64,000 bases of DNA, from assembly GCA_000719025.1 (NCBI GenBank), contig JODP01000002.1, positions 434,001-498,000 of the forward strand, given 5' to 3'. Both the position numbers and the translations under genes were made by a program. Below, piece after piece: positions 7,506 to 15,905 of the stretch; positions within the stretch are counted from its first letter, which is position 1; every line of letters starts with the position of its first letter. The stretch comes from Kineosporia aurantiaca JCM 3230 (lineage in GTDB: Bacteria; Actinomycetota; Actinomycetes; Actinomycetales; Kineosporiaceae). The notes under the pieces were generated by a model. The model ran no database searches and was not told the DNA's origin. It was given only the letters and a program-made list of their open reading frames with translations.

Positions 7506-10500
7506 CCACGCGCCCTTCCTCCAGCCTCAGCACCCGGTCCACCGCGCCCAGCCCTTCCGAGCGGTGGGTTACCAGCAGCACCGAGCGCCCGGCGGACTCG
7601 GCCAGGATGTCCTCCAGCACGGCCTCGGCGGTCTCGGTGTCGAGGCTCTCGGCCGGTTCGTCGAGCACCAGCAGAGGACGATCGGCCAGCAGCGCCCGGG
7701 CCAGCGCCAGCCGGCGCCGTTCCCCGGCCGACATCGTCGCTCCGCGTTCGCCCAGCTCGGTGTCCAGTCCGGCGGGGGTCGCGGTGAACCAGGGGTCCAG
7801 CCGGGCCCGGGCCAGTACCACCCGCAGCTCGCGGTCGGTGGCCTCCGGCCTGGCCAGGCGCAGATTTTCGCGCAGGGTGCCGGCGAACACGTGGTCGTCG
7901 TCCGACACCAGTCCGACCCGCTCGCGGATCTGGTCCCCGGTCAGATCGCGGTAGTCGTGGCCGCCCAGTTCGGCGGTGCCCCGGCTCGGGTCGAGGAATT
8001 TGAGGACGACCGCGGCCAGGGTCGACTTCCCGGAACCGGAGGGTCCCTGGACGGCGACCCGGCTGCCGGGTTGCAGGTCGAGGCGGACCTCATGAAGGAC
8101 GGGCCGGGCCCGGTCCCAGCCCGCGGTCACGTCGGTGAGGACGACAGTCGGGTGGTCCGTTCTCGGGCTGAGGCCGGTTGTCGCTCCGGCGTCCACGCTG
8201 GGCGGCGCGGTTTTCAGCACCTCGCCCAGCCGCTGCTGCGCGATCCGGCCCCGGGTACGGGCATTCACCGCGTCCGGCAGGATCGCCGTCACATCGGCCA
8301 GCGCCAGCGTGCCCAGCACCAGCACCCCGACCTGCTCGAGGCTCAGCTGATCGGCCCGCAGCGCGACCAGCATCACCCCGGCCACGGCCAGCCCGGCCCC
8401 GGCCATCCGCAGGAACTCGGCCCAGGCGTTGCGCCGAACCTGGGCCCGAGCCCGCGCCACGGCCTTCATCGCCGCCGCCCGCACCGGATCAATCCCGGCC
8501 TCGGCCCTCCCCAGCGCGTTCACGTCCTCCGCCCCGGCCAGCACCTCCACCACGGTCTGCGCGTACTGGCCCTTGGCCTCCGCGGTTTCCGTCGCTCGAC
8601 GCTCCGCACCTGATCCCGTCACGACCGGTGCCACCACCGCCGCCAGCACCAGCCCGGGCAAAGCCGCCAGAGCGGCCACCGGGTCGATCAGCGCCCCGAC
8701 GACAACGGACACGACCAGCGTCCCCCCGGCCACGATCGCCGGCCGCTGCCAACGAAGCCGGGTATCGCCCACCGCGTCGACGTCGTCCACCAAGCGGGTC
8801 AGCAGATCGCCCCGCCGCGGGAGCGCCGGGCCGGGGACGCGCGGGATCAGGTCCGCGAAAACCCTTGCCCGCAAGCGTCCTAAATCAGCCAGTGCCACGT
8901 CGTGCGCGACCAAGCGGTCGAGGTAGCCGAGAAGGGGGCGGGCCACCGCGAACAGCCGGACGCCGACCACGGCGATGGTCAGGGTGAGGATCGGGGGCTG
9001 AGAGGAGGCCTTGGTGAGGAGCCAGGCCGCCACGGCGGTGAGGGCGACGCCGGAAAGGGAGGAGAGGGTGCCCAGGACGATGGCGAGGTTCATCGAGGGT
9101 TTGCGCAGGCGGGCGGGGATCCAGGAGCGGGTGGACTTGGCGTCGGCCCACGCCTGGCCGAAACCGGGCACCAAAGAAACTGTCTCGGGCACGGGACCCT
9201 GGGCGTGGCTGCTCTTGGTGAAGGCCGCCAGCTCAGCCAGCGCCTGGTCGATGGCGATCAGATCAGCCGCTGCCAGACCCGACTTCGCCACCGAAGGCCG
9301 AGGCGCCAGCTGCGTCACCTCGTCGGCCGCAGCAATGGCGGCCGGCCGGTGTGCGACCATCACCACGGCCGTCCCGGCATCGGCCCGGCGGCGCAATCCG
9401 GCCAGCACCTCACGCTCGGTGTCCTCGTCCAGGTGAGCAGTGGGTTCGTCGAGAATAATCGTGGGGTAAGTCTTCTCAAGGCCGTGAACCGAGCGGGCAG
9501 CCTGTACATAGGTCCGGGCCAGGGCGATCCGCTGGCGCTGGCCCGCGCTCAGATCCCGGCCGTCCTCCCCGAGCGAGGTGTCCAGACCGGTCGGCAGTCC
9601 GGCGATCCAGTCCGCGACAGCCGCGTCGCGAAGGGCCTGCTCGACCACGTCCTGCGGTGCGTCCGGCCAGGCCGCCGTGACCGCCTGGCGCAGGCTTCGG
9701 GCCAAGGGGAAGGTGGGGCGCTGCGATAGGTAGGCAATCGGGCCGCCGACCTCGATGAAACCGGCCTTGGGCCGGATCTGACCGGCGAGAACCCGCACCA
9801 AGGTGGTCTTCCCGACTCCGGACGGTCCGACCACGGCTGTGATCTGCCCCTGGAACACCCACAGTCCGACGCCGGACAGCACCGGATCCGGCCGGCCGGG
9901 CACGCGCACCGTGAGCCCGTCCGCGAGCAGAGCCACGCCCGAGGGGAGCGATCCTTCCCGTTCGACGGGAACCGTAGCCGGTACCGCGTCCATCAATTTG
10001 GTTGCCTCGTCGAGAATGGCTACTGCGTCTGCGCTCTCGTGGAATCGCGCGCCCAGTTCCCGCACCGGGCGATAGGCCTCGGGGGCGATCAAGATGCACA
10101 CCAGGGCGGTTCCCAGGCCGACATGGCCCGAGGCGACGCGCAGCCCGGCCTCGACCGCGACCAGTCCGACCGAGAGGGTGGCGATCAGGTCGAGGGCCGT
10201 GCCGGACAGGAAGGCGATCCGCAGCACCCGCACGGTGGCTTCGCGGTGTCGCTCCCCCACGTCGGTGAGCACCTCGACCTGGCGTCCGGCCCGCCGATAG
10301 GCCCGCAGGGTGACCAGACCCTGCACCACGTCCAGGAAATGAGAAGACAGCCGGGACATCAGCTGCCACTGCTGGGTCGAGCGGCGCTCGGTGAGCCAGC
10401 CCACCAGGGCGGCGAAGATCGGGATCAGGGGCAGGGTGAGGACGACGATGACGGCCGAGCGCGGGTCCAGCACGGCGAGTAGGACGATCACTGCGGGCGG

Positions 10501-11007
10501 CAGCAGCACGGCCGGGACCACGGCGGGCAGATAACGCGTCACGTATTTCTCGAGGGTGTCGACGCCGTTCGTGGCCAGCGCCGAAACCGTGCCCGGGCCG
10601 GTCGTCGCGAGCCGGTCCGGAGGCATCCGTAAGGCCGCTTCCACCAGCGCCGCACCGAACCCCACCCGCGCTCGTCCCGCTGCCTTCGCGGTCCGGCTCT
10701 GTTCAACGCCCTTCAACGCGCTGCGAACCAACGTCGTTGTCAAAAAGGCGATTACCGGCGGCCACGGCGAATCGTGTTCGGCTACGGCCGTGACCGCCCA
10801 GGCCGCAGAGAGCAACTGGCCGAGCAGCCCGAGGGTGCCGAGCGCGGTCAGCGACCCGAGCAGGAGCGCGTCCCGGCGCAGGGCGGGCATCAGCTGGAAC
10901 ACGCGGCGGTCGACCGGGCCCCGGGGGCGCGGCCGGGTGGGAGCAGGCACGGCGGCTTCTTTGCCCTCGGGGAACGAGGCCGACGGTTCCCGTTCGAGAA
11001 TGCTCAT
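7489..11007 (-). CDS. cydDC: Fused CydD-CydC thiol reductant ABC exporter
   Basis: This 1,172-residue protein fuses the two half-transporters CydD and CydC, which export cysteine and glutathione and are needed for assembly of cytochrome bd. Each half has a six-helix membrane domain and an ATPase domain. In the first half the Walker A GPSGVGKTT is near residue 394, followed by LSAGQRQRIALART and IILDEPTAHLD. In the second, GPSGSGKST is near 988, followed by MSAGERRRLALARA and LLVLDEPAESLD. Both catalytic sites look intact. In enterobacteria the halves are separate genes; the fusion is common in Actinobacteria. It follows cydB by 13 bp and is the last gene of the operon. The ATG at 11007 is preceded by AGGA at suitable spacing; a GTG directly before it is also possible. 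Confidence 0.93.
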   Translation of the reverse strand: MSILEREPSASFPEGKEAAVPAPTRPRPRGPVDRRVFQLMPALRRDALLLGSLTALGTLGLLGQLLSAAWAVTAVAEHDSPWPPVIAFLTTTLVRSALKGVEQSRTAKAAGRARVGFGAALVEAALRMPPDRLATTGPGTVSALATNGVDTLEKYVTRYLPAVVPAVLLPPAVIVLLAVLDPRSAVIVVLTLPLIPIFAALVGWLTERRSTQQWQLMSRLSSHFLDVVQGLVTLRAYRRAGRQVEVLTDVGERHREATVRVLRIAFLSGTALDLIATLSVGLVAVEAGLRVASGHVGLGTALVCILIAPEAYRPVRELGARFHESADAVAILDEATKLMDAVPATVPVEREGSLPSGVALLADGLTVRVPGRPDPVLSGVGLWVFQGQITAVVGPSGVGKTTLVRVLAGQIRPKAGFIEVGGPIAYLSQRPTFPLARSLRQAVTAAWPDAPQDVVEQALRDAAVADWIAGLPTGLDTSLGEDGRDLSAGQRQRIALARTYVQAARSVHGLEKTYPTIILDEPTAHLDEDTEREVLAGLRRRADAGTAVVMVAHRPAAIAAADEVTQLAPRPSVAKSGLAAADLIAIDQALAELAAFTKSSHAQGPVPETVSLVPGFGQAWADAKSTRSWIPARLRKPSMNLAIVLGTLSSLSGVALTAVAAWLLTKASSQPPILTLTIAVVGVRLFAVARPLLGYLDRLVAHDVALADLGRLRARVFADLIPRVPGPALPRRGDLLTRLVDDVDAVGDTRLRWQRPAIVAGGTLVVSVVVGALIDPVAALAALPGLVLAAVVAPVVTGSGAERRATETAEAKGQYAQTVVEVLAGAEDVNALGRAEAGIDPVRAAAMKAVARARAQVRRNAWAEFLRMAGAGLAVAGVMLVALRADQLSLEQVGVLVLGTLALADVTAILPDAVNARTRGRIAQQRLGEVLKTAPPSVDAGATTGLSPRTDHPTVVLTDVTAGWDRARPVLHEVRLDLQPGSRVAVQGPSGSGKSTLAAVVLKFLDPSRGTAELGGHDYRDLTGDQIRERVGLVSDDDHVFAGTLRENLRLARPEATDRELRVVLARARLDPWFTATPAGLDTELGERGATMSAGERRRLALARALLADRPLLVLDEPAESLDTETAEAVLEDILAESAGRSVLLVTHRSEGLGAVDRVLRLEEGRVVRVRT

Positions 11008-11020
11008 CACGGAATCCTTT

Positions 11021-12022
11021 TCAGGCCGGGGTGGGAACGCGGGCGCTGCTGATCCGGCGCCGGAAGACCCAGTACGAGAAGATCTGGTAGATCAGCACCG
11101 CGGGCAGGATGAACAGGGCCGCCCAGCTGACCACGTGGATCGAGAAGTCCGAGGTCACCGCGTTGTCCATGGTCACCGACGCGGAGGCCTCGAGGGTGCT
11201 GGGCAGCAGGGTGGGGGCATGCCAGGCCAGCGCCAGCCCGGTGGCCACGGCGATGGTCAGCACCCCGCCGGTGAAGGCCAGGCCCTCCCGGCCGAAGTGC
11301 GCGGCGACCACGGCCAGCAGCACCGGCACCGCGATCGCCAGGATCACCACCTCGCCGGTCAGCGCGGCCGCCACCAGGGTGCCGATGCCCAGCAGCAGCG
11401 CGGTCCGGGCCGCCAACGGCCGGGCCCAATCGCGCAGTGGTCCGCTGGTGCGCAGGGTCAGGAAGAGCGCGCCGACCAGCAGGGCCATCAGCACGGCCCC
11501 GGTCGCCCCCGCGGCGGACTCCCAGGTGATCAGCGGGGCGATGCTGCGGTCCCAGCCCCCGGTGGTCACCTCGCCCTCCGCGTTGATCGCCAAACCCTTG
11601 GCCAGTACGGCGAACACGGCTCCCCAGAGCGCGACGATCAGCAGCGAGGAGATGGCCATCACCCGGTCGCAGCGGTCCTTCCACTGCTCCTCACCCTCGC
11701 CGTGGTACTTCCCGCGGAACTCCAGCGCCACCCCGCGGGCCGCCAGCGCGAGCAGCATCAGGACCATCGGCAGGTAGAGGCCGGAGAGCAGGGCCGCGTA
11801 CCACTCCGGGAAGATCGCGAACATCAGGCCGATCGCACCGACCAGCCAGACCTCGTTGCCGTCCCAGGTCGGGGCGATGGTGCGGACGGCGGCGTCGCGC
11901 TCGTGCAGCGGACGCCGGGCCAGGCCGACGATCATCCCGACCCCGAAGTCGAATCCCTCCAGGACGAAGAACAGCACCCAGGCGAGGACGATCACGCCGA
12001 ACCAGATCGTGGGCAGGTCCAT
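11021..12022 (-). CDS. cydB: Cytochrome bd oxidase subunit II
   Basis: This is a 333-residue integral membrane subunit of cytochrome bd quinol oxidase, which reduces oxygen with electrons from quinol at high affinity. The N-terminus MDLPTIWFGVIVLAWVLFFV and the block LEGFDFGVGMI are diagnostic of CydB, as are APTWDGNEVWLVGAIGLMFAIFP and LPMVLMLLALAARGVALEFR. Eight or nine hydrophobic helices are visible, matching the usual size. It lies 14 bp after cydA and 13 bp before cydDC, in the standard cydABDC order. Confidence 0.95.
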   Translation of the reverse strand: MDLPTIWFGVIVLAWVLFFVLEGFDFGVGMIVGLARRPLHERDAAVRTIAPTWDGNEVWLVGAIGLMFAIFPEWYAALLSGLYLPMVLMLLALAARGVALEFRGKYHGEGEEQWKDRCDRVMAISSLLIVALWGAVFAVLAKGLAINAEGEVTTGGWDRSIAPLITWESAAGATGAVLMALLVGALFLTLRTSGPLRDWARPLAARTALLLGIGTLVAAALTGEVVILAIAVPVLLAVVAAHFGREGLAFTGGVLTIAVATGLALAWHAPTLLPSTLEASASVTMDNAVTSDFSIHVVSWAALFILPAVLIYQIFSYWVFRRRISSARVPTPA

Positions 12023-12036
12023 CTCTCTCAGCCTTC

Positions 12037-13485
12037 TTAATAGGTAAGGACGAGGCGGTCGTCGGTCACGGGTTCGGCCGGCTGCGGTGCCGGCGGCTCC
12101 TCGTGCTCATCGGTGCCTGACCCTGGGCCGGAGCGCACCAGGCGGCAGAGCAGGCGTACCCAGACCACCGCGAGCACGCCGTAGACCAGGGTGAAACCGA
12201 TCAGTGAGAGGACGATTTCGGTGCCGGTGACGCCGGCGCTGACTCCGTCCTGGGTCTTGAACAACCCGAAGGCGAGCCAGGGCTGGCGGGCGGTCTCGGT
12301 GAAGATCCAGCCGATCGCGTTGGCGGCCAGCGGCATCAGCCCGATCGCGATCGGGACCAGCAGCATCACCCGGCGCAGGCGCGGGTGGTACAGGAACGCC
12401 GGCAGGTCGCGGTCCTTGCGGGTGGCGAACAGGTAGAGGGCGGCCAGCGCGGCGGCGGTCATCCCGACCCCGATCATCAGCCGGAACGACCAGAACGCGA
12501 CCGGGATCCAGGGCACGTAGTTCCCCGGGCCGAACTGCTGCACGTACTGGGCCTGCAGATCGTCGATGCCGCGGACGGTGCCGTTGAAGTTGCCGGTGCC
12601 CAGGAAGGAGAGCAGGTGCGGGATGTCGATGCTGATCGCGGCCTCGGACGCCCCCGAGTGGGCGTAGGTGAAGAGGGAGAAGGGAGCGCCCGTGGTGGTG
12701 CTGTAGAGCGCCTCCGCGGCCGCCATCTTCATCGGCTGGACCTCGGTGATCACCTTGCCCAGGGTGTCTCCGGTGATCGAGACGCCGGCCCCGCCGACGA
12801 CCACGACCCAGGCTCCGACCCGGCCGAGGATCCGGACCGCAGCCCGATCGACCCCGGGCCGCCGCAGCTGGTTCCACAGTGAGATGGCCAGCAGCAGCGC
12901 GCCGCCCGTCATCAGCGCACCGGTGGCCGCGTGCGGGTAGGCAGCCAGGTTGAGCTTGTTGAACAGCAGCGAGGAGAAATCGTGCAGCTGGGCCCGGCCG
13001 GTCTTCGCGTCGATCGAGTAGCCGATCGGGTTCTGCATGAACGAGTTGGCCGACAGGATGATGAACGCCGACAGCTGGGTGCCGATCGCGACCACCCAGA
13101 TGGTGGCCAGGTGCAGGGCCCGCGGCAGCCGGTCCCAGCCGAAGAACCAGAGGCCGAGGAAGGTGGCCTCGAGGAAGAAGGCGAGCATCCCCTCGATCGC
13201 CAGGACCGGGCCGAACACGTCGCCGTAGAACCGGGCGAAGCTGCTCCAGGCCAGGCCGAACTGGAACTCCTGGACCAGGCCGGTGACCACGCCGACGGCG
13301 AAGGTGATCAGCAGCAGCTGGCCGCAGAGCACGGTGACCCGCTTCAGCTCGTCCCGGCCGGAGCGCAGCCAGGCGGTGTGCAGCAGGGCGGTGATCAGCG
13401 ACAGACTCATCGACAGCGGGACGAAGAGGTAGTGGTAGACGGTCGTCACCGCGAACTGGAGCCGCGCGAGATCTGTGACGTCCAT
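12037..13485 (-). CDS. cydA: Cytochrome bd oxidase subunit I
   Basis: This is the 482-residue haem-binding and quinol-oxidising subunit of cytochrome bd. His18 in VYHYLFVPLS matches the axial ligand of high-spin haem, Glu98 and Glu106 in AIEGMLAFFLEATFLGLWFFG match the proton-channel glutamates, and His185 in NLAAYPHAATGALM matches the haem b558 ligand. At 482 residues it has the short Q-loop form usual in Gram-positive bacteria. GGAGG lies about 10 bases before the ATG. It is the first gene of the cydA-cydB-cydDC operon. Its promoter region is shared with the divergent blaI-type gene, and a perfect inverted repeat lies in between, so that repressor may control it. Confidence 0.95.
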   Translation of the reverse strand: MDVTDLARLQFAVTTVYHYLFVPLSMSLSLITALLHTAWLRSGRDELKRVTVLCGQLLLITFAVGVVTGLVQEFQFGLAWSSFARFYGDVFGPVLAIEGMLAFFLEATFLGLWFFGWDRLPRALHLATIWVVAIGTQLSAFIILSANSFMQNPIGYSIDAKTGRAQLHDFSSLLFNKLNLAAYPHAATGALMTGGALLLAISLWNQLRRPGVDRAAVRILGRVGAWVVVVGGAGVSITGDTLGKVITEVQPMKMAAAEALYSTTTGAPFSLFTYAHSGASEAAISIDIPHLLSFLGTGNFNGTVRGIDDLQAQYVQQFGPGNYVPWIPVAFWSFRLMIGVGMTAAALAALYLFATRKDRDLPAFLYHPRLRRVMLLVPIAIGLMPLAANAIGWIFTETARQPWLAFGLFKTQDGVSAGVTGTEIVLSLIGFTLVYGVLAVVWVRLLCRLVRSGPGSGTDEHEEPPAPQPAEPVTDDRLVLTY

Positions 13486-13518
13486 GGGCTCGGGCCCTCC
13501 GGCTGGATGGAGCGGGAC

Positions 13519-13538
13519 GATGAGCCCGGCGGCTCATC
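13519..13538. promoter_or_regulatory. Palindrome in the cydA leader region
   Basis: Perfect 8-base arms GATGAGCC and GGCTCATC around a CGGC centre, 34-53 bases upstream of the cydA start. It does not match the Rex site (TTGTGAANNNNNNTTCACAA type). It could be a leader hairpin or the operator of an unknown redox regulator. Confidence 0.4.
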
Positions 13539-13548
13539 TACGACAGAG

Positions 13549-13575
13549 TGTAGTACGACCGGGCGTCGTACTACA
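13549..13575. promoter_or_regulatory. BlaI/MecI-type operator candidate between cydA and blaI
   Basis: This is a 27-base site with perfect 11-base arms TGTAGTACGAC and GTCGTACTACA around a CGGGC spacer. TGTA...TACA ends are the known hallmark of BlaI/MecI/CopY operators. It begins 41 bases upstream of the blaI-type start and lies 64 bases from the cydA start, so one repressor dimer could silence both directions. Confidence 0.65.
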
Positions 13576-13615
13576 GCCTCTCGTACAACCCGGCGGCCGA
13601 AGGTAGGATGAGCGG

Positions 13616-13993
13616 GTGAGCCTGGGTCATCTCGAACGCGACGTCATGGACTGCTTGTGGTCCGCACCGGCCCCGATGACGGTGCGGGACGTGCACGCGG
13701 CCCTGGGCGAGCAGCGCGAGGTGGCCTACACCACGGTGATGACGGTGCTCCAGCGGCTGGCCAAGAAGGGCCTGGCCCGGCAGACCAAGGACGGCAAGGC
13801 CCACCTGTACTCGGCTTCGGAGTCGCGGGAGCAGATGGCCGCCGAGTTGATGATGGACGCGTTGGGCGACGTCGGTGGGGACCAGGCCCGCCAGGCGGCG
13901 CTGCTGCACTTCGTCGGCCGGATGTCGCCCGACGAGACCGAACTCCTCAAGGCCGCGCTCAGCGGCGGCGGAACGCCGGACCGCGCTCCGTGA
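13616..13993 (+). CDS. BlaI/MecI/CopY family transcriptional repressor
   Basis: This 125-residue protein has the BlaI winged helix (about 3-75): LGHLERDVMDCLW, the recognition region AYTTVMTVLQRLAKKGLARQ, and a wing ending in HLYSA, followed by a C-terminal dimerisation helix region. Family members repress their own operon and are cleaved or released on signal from a membrane metalloprotease. Here the partner is the next gene, an M56 protease whose GTG start overlaps the repressor stop. The GTG at 13616 has GGTAGGA upstream. The BlaI-type operator lies 41 bases upstream. The divergent cytochrome bd operon is a likely second target. Confidence 0.92.
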   Translation: MSLGHLERDVMDCLWSAPAPMTVRDVHAALGEQREVAYTTVMTVLQRLAKKGLARQTKDGKAHLYSASESREQMAAELMMDALGDVGGDQARQAALLHFVGRMSPDETELLKAALSGGGTPDRAP

Positions 13994-15153
13994 TCACGGC
14001 GGCCTGGCTCTGGCTGCTCGCGATCACGCTGACCTGGCCGGTGCCGGCCGTCCTGGCGCGGGCCCGATGGCTGCTGACCGTCCCCCGCGCCGCGGTGGTG
14101 CTCTGGCAGGCCGTCGCGGTCGCCGCCCTGCTCGCCGTCTTCGGCGCCTCGCTCGCCACGATCCAGGCCCTGGCCTTCGGCCTCCTGATGCCCGAGAAGG
14201 GCGGACACCCCAGCTCCCTGCGCGACCTCGACGCGATGGGCCTCATCCACCTCGGCATCGCCGGCGCCCTGCTCGTGCTGACCGTCGTCGCCCTGGTCAA
14301 GCTCAACTACGTGGGCATCCAGGTGGCCCGCCGACTGCGCCGCCACCGCCGGCGCCACCGCGACCTGATCGACCTGCTGGCCCGGGCCACCTCGGCCAAG
14401 GAGGAACCCGACGTCCGGGTCCTGGAGAGCGGGGAAAACGCCTACGCCTACTGCCTTCCCGGCCGCGACGCCCGGGTCGTGATCAGCAATGCGGCCCTCC
14501 GCGACCTGACCCCGGAGCAGGTCGCGGCCGTGATCGAGCACGAGCGGGCGCACCTGCGAGCCCGGCACGACCTGCTGCTGGAGTTCTTCACCGTGCTCTA
14601 TGAGGCGGCCGGACGGCGGGCCGGCACCGAGGCCGCACTGGAACAGAGCGCCGTGCTGGTGGAACTCCTGGCCGATGATGCGGCCCGCCGCCTGCACGGC
14701 GCGAAGCCGTTGATCGGCGCCTTGGCAACCATGGGCAGCAGCACCCCCCTCTCCAGCCCCGCCAACCCGATCAGCCCGATGAACCCGATCAGCCCGGCCA
14801 GCCCGGCCAGCCCGGCCAGCCCGGCCAGCCACGGGAGCTCAGCGAGTTCGAAGAGCCCAACCGATTCGACAAGCTCAGCCGGCCCGGCGAGTTCCACCGG
14901 TCCGAAGGACGCGAGCGGCCCCGGCAGCGCGAACACCCCGACCGAAAGCGAACCCTCCCCATCCCCAGGCGCCGACGAGGTCCTGGCCCACGGCGTCCTC
15001 CCCCGCCTGCGCCGCCTGGTCGACGCCCCGGTCTCGGTCGCCCCACCAGGCCTGGCCGCCGCCGTCTACGCACTGGCCGTCGCCCTGATCGCGGTCCCCA
15101 CCGTAGCCGTCGCGGTCCCCTGGCTGACCAACACCTACAACGCCGTTCGCTGA
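13990..15153 (+). CDS. M56 family (BlaR1-like) membrane metalloprotease
   Basis: This 387-residue protein is a zinc protease of the BlaR1/MecR1 peptidase family, lacking a penicillin-binding sensor domain. Three N-terminal membrane helices (about 1-20, 37-65 and 85-108) precede a cytoplasmic catalytic domain with HExxH at 184-188 (IEHERAHLRARHD) and a likely third ligand in ELLADDAARR (Glu225). A final membrane helix lies at about 355-377. Residues 250-328 are a low-complexity Ser/Pro/Thr linker with short tandem repeats. The gene overlaps the repressor stop by four bases (GTGA), so the pair forms a sensor-repressor operon. The signal that activates it is unknown. Confidence 0.9.
   Translation: MITAAWLWLLAITLTWPVPAVLARARWLLTVPRAAVVLWQAVAVAALLAVFGASLATIQALAFGLLMPEKGGHPSSLRDLDAMGLIHLGIAGALLVLTVVALVKLNYVGIQVARRLRRHRRRHRDLIDLLARATSAKEEPDVRVLESGENAYAYCLPGRDARVVISNAALRDLTPEQVAAVIEHERAHLRARHDLLLEFFTVLYEAAGRRAGTEAALEQSAVLVELLADDAARRLHGAKPLIGALATMGSSTPLSSPANPISPMNPISPASPASPASPASHGSSASSKSPTDSTSSAGPASSTGPKDASGPGSANTPTESEPSPSPGADEVLAHGVLPRLRRLVDAPVSVAPPGLAAAVYALAVALIAVPTVAVAVPWLTNTYNAVR
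14765..14830 (+). repeat. In-frame tandem repeat in the M56 protease linker
   Basis: Tandem copies of AACCCGATCAGCCCG (Asn-Pro-Ile-Ser-Pro) are followed by four copies of the 9-base unit AGCCCGGCC, coding SPA repeats. The frame is kept throughout. Such units expand and contract easily by slippage. Confidence 0.7.
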
Positions 15154-15195
15154 CGCGGGGCCACCGCTCCAACCGCGCATCACCGCTGCCGTAAC

Positions 15196-15640
15196 CAGTG
15201 CTGTCACCAATGCCGTCACCAACGCCGTCCTCACGGCCGCTCAAACCGCCCCATCCCAGGGCCCGTCCGCATCGCCGTCCCCACGGCACGTCCACATTGA
15301 CGTCCCCACGGCACGTCCGCATTGACGTCCCCACGACCCGTCCCCACGACCCATCCCCACCGCCCGTCCCCACCGCCCATCCCCACCGCCCGACCCGACC
15401 GCCGTCCCCACGACGGTCCTTACAACCGTCATCACGACCATCCCCACCGCTGTCCTTACCGCCGTCCGCACTGCCTGTCCCCACGACCGTTCCCACCGCA
15501 GTCCTCATGACCGTTCCCCACCCCCGCCCCCCGACTGGTGCCAACTGCCGCGCTCCCACGGCCCTCCCACCGCCGTCCTTGAGACCTGTCCCCACCGCCG
15601 CCACCGCCGTCCTTACAGCCGCCCCCACCGCGTTCACACT
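15196..15640. repeat. Degenerate short-period repeat in a 750-bp non-coding stretch
   Basis: The gap 15154-15905 between the M56 gene and the ABC transporter holds no gene I can support. Most of it is built of degenerate units of about 12-15 bases around CCGTCCCCAC and ACCGCCGTCCTCACG. Two copies of a longer unit, GTCCCCACGGCACGTCC followed by CATTGACGTCCCCACG-like sequence, lie at about 15283-15340. Open frames through it code only Thr/Ala/Val/Pro or His/Pro/Arg strings. The last 250 bases (from about 15650) are less repetitive and must carry the promoter of the ABC operon. Confidence 0.6.
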
Positions 15641-15905
15641 CCTTGCTTCCCTCTCTTCTCGCGTACAGCCTGTTATCGCAACCGGAAGATGGAAGAACAA
15701 GCCGACGCCTTCCGGCGGATCCACGAGGCCCGCGAACGCGCCCCGGTACGAGATTCCGGGCGCAATGCGTGCTCGGCGTAGGCCGAAGGGCATACCCGAG
15801 CCCCGCAATCGCGACCGCGATCTGCCGAACGGCCTACCCGCCACCCCCGAAACCCACGCCCACCGGCAGATTCGCCCACCGGCGTCCGTTCGTAGGCTCC
15901 AAGGC

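Noticed and set aside
10556..12040. Plus-strand open frame opposite cydDC and cydB
   Set aside because: Product is a Gly/Gln/Arg/His string; the minus strand has clear CydB and CydD sequence.
13486..13615. Rex or ArcA-type redox operator upstream of cydA
   Set aside because: No TTGTGAA...TTCACAA-like sequence is present. The two palindromes found have other sequences.
15198..15905. N-terminal extension of the ABC ATPase through the repeat region
   Set aside because: The frame is open but codes repeats of Thr/Pro/His/Arg. The family N-terminus begins exactly at 15906.
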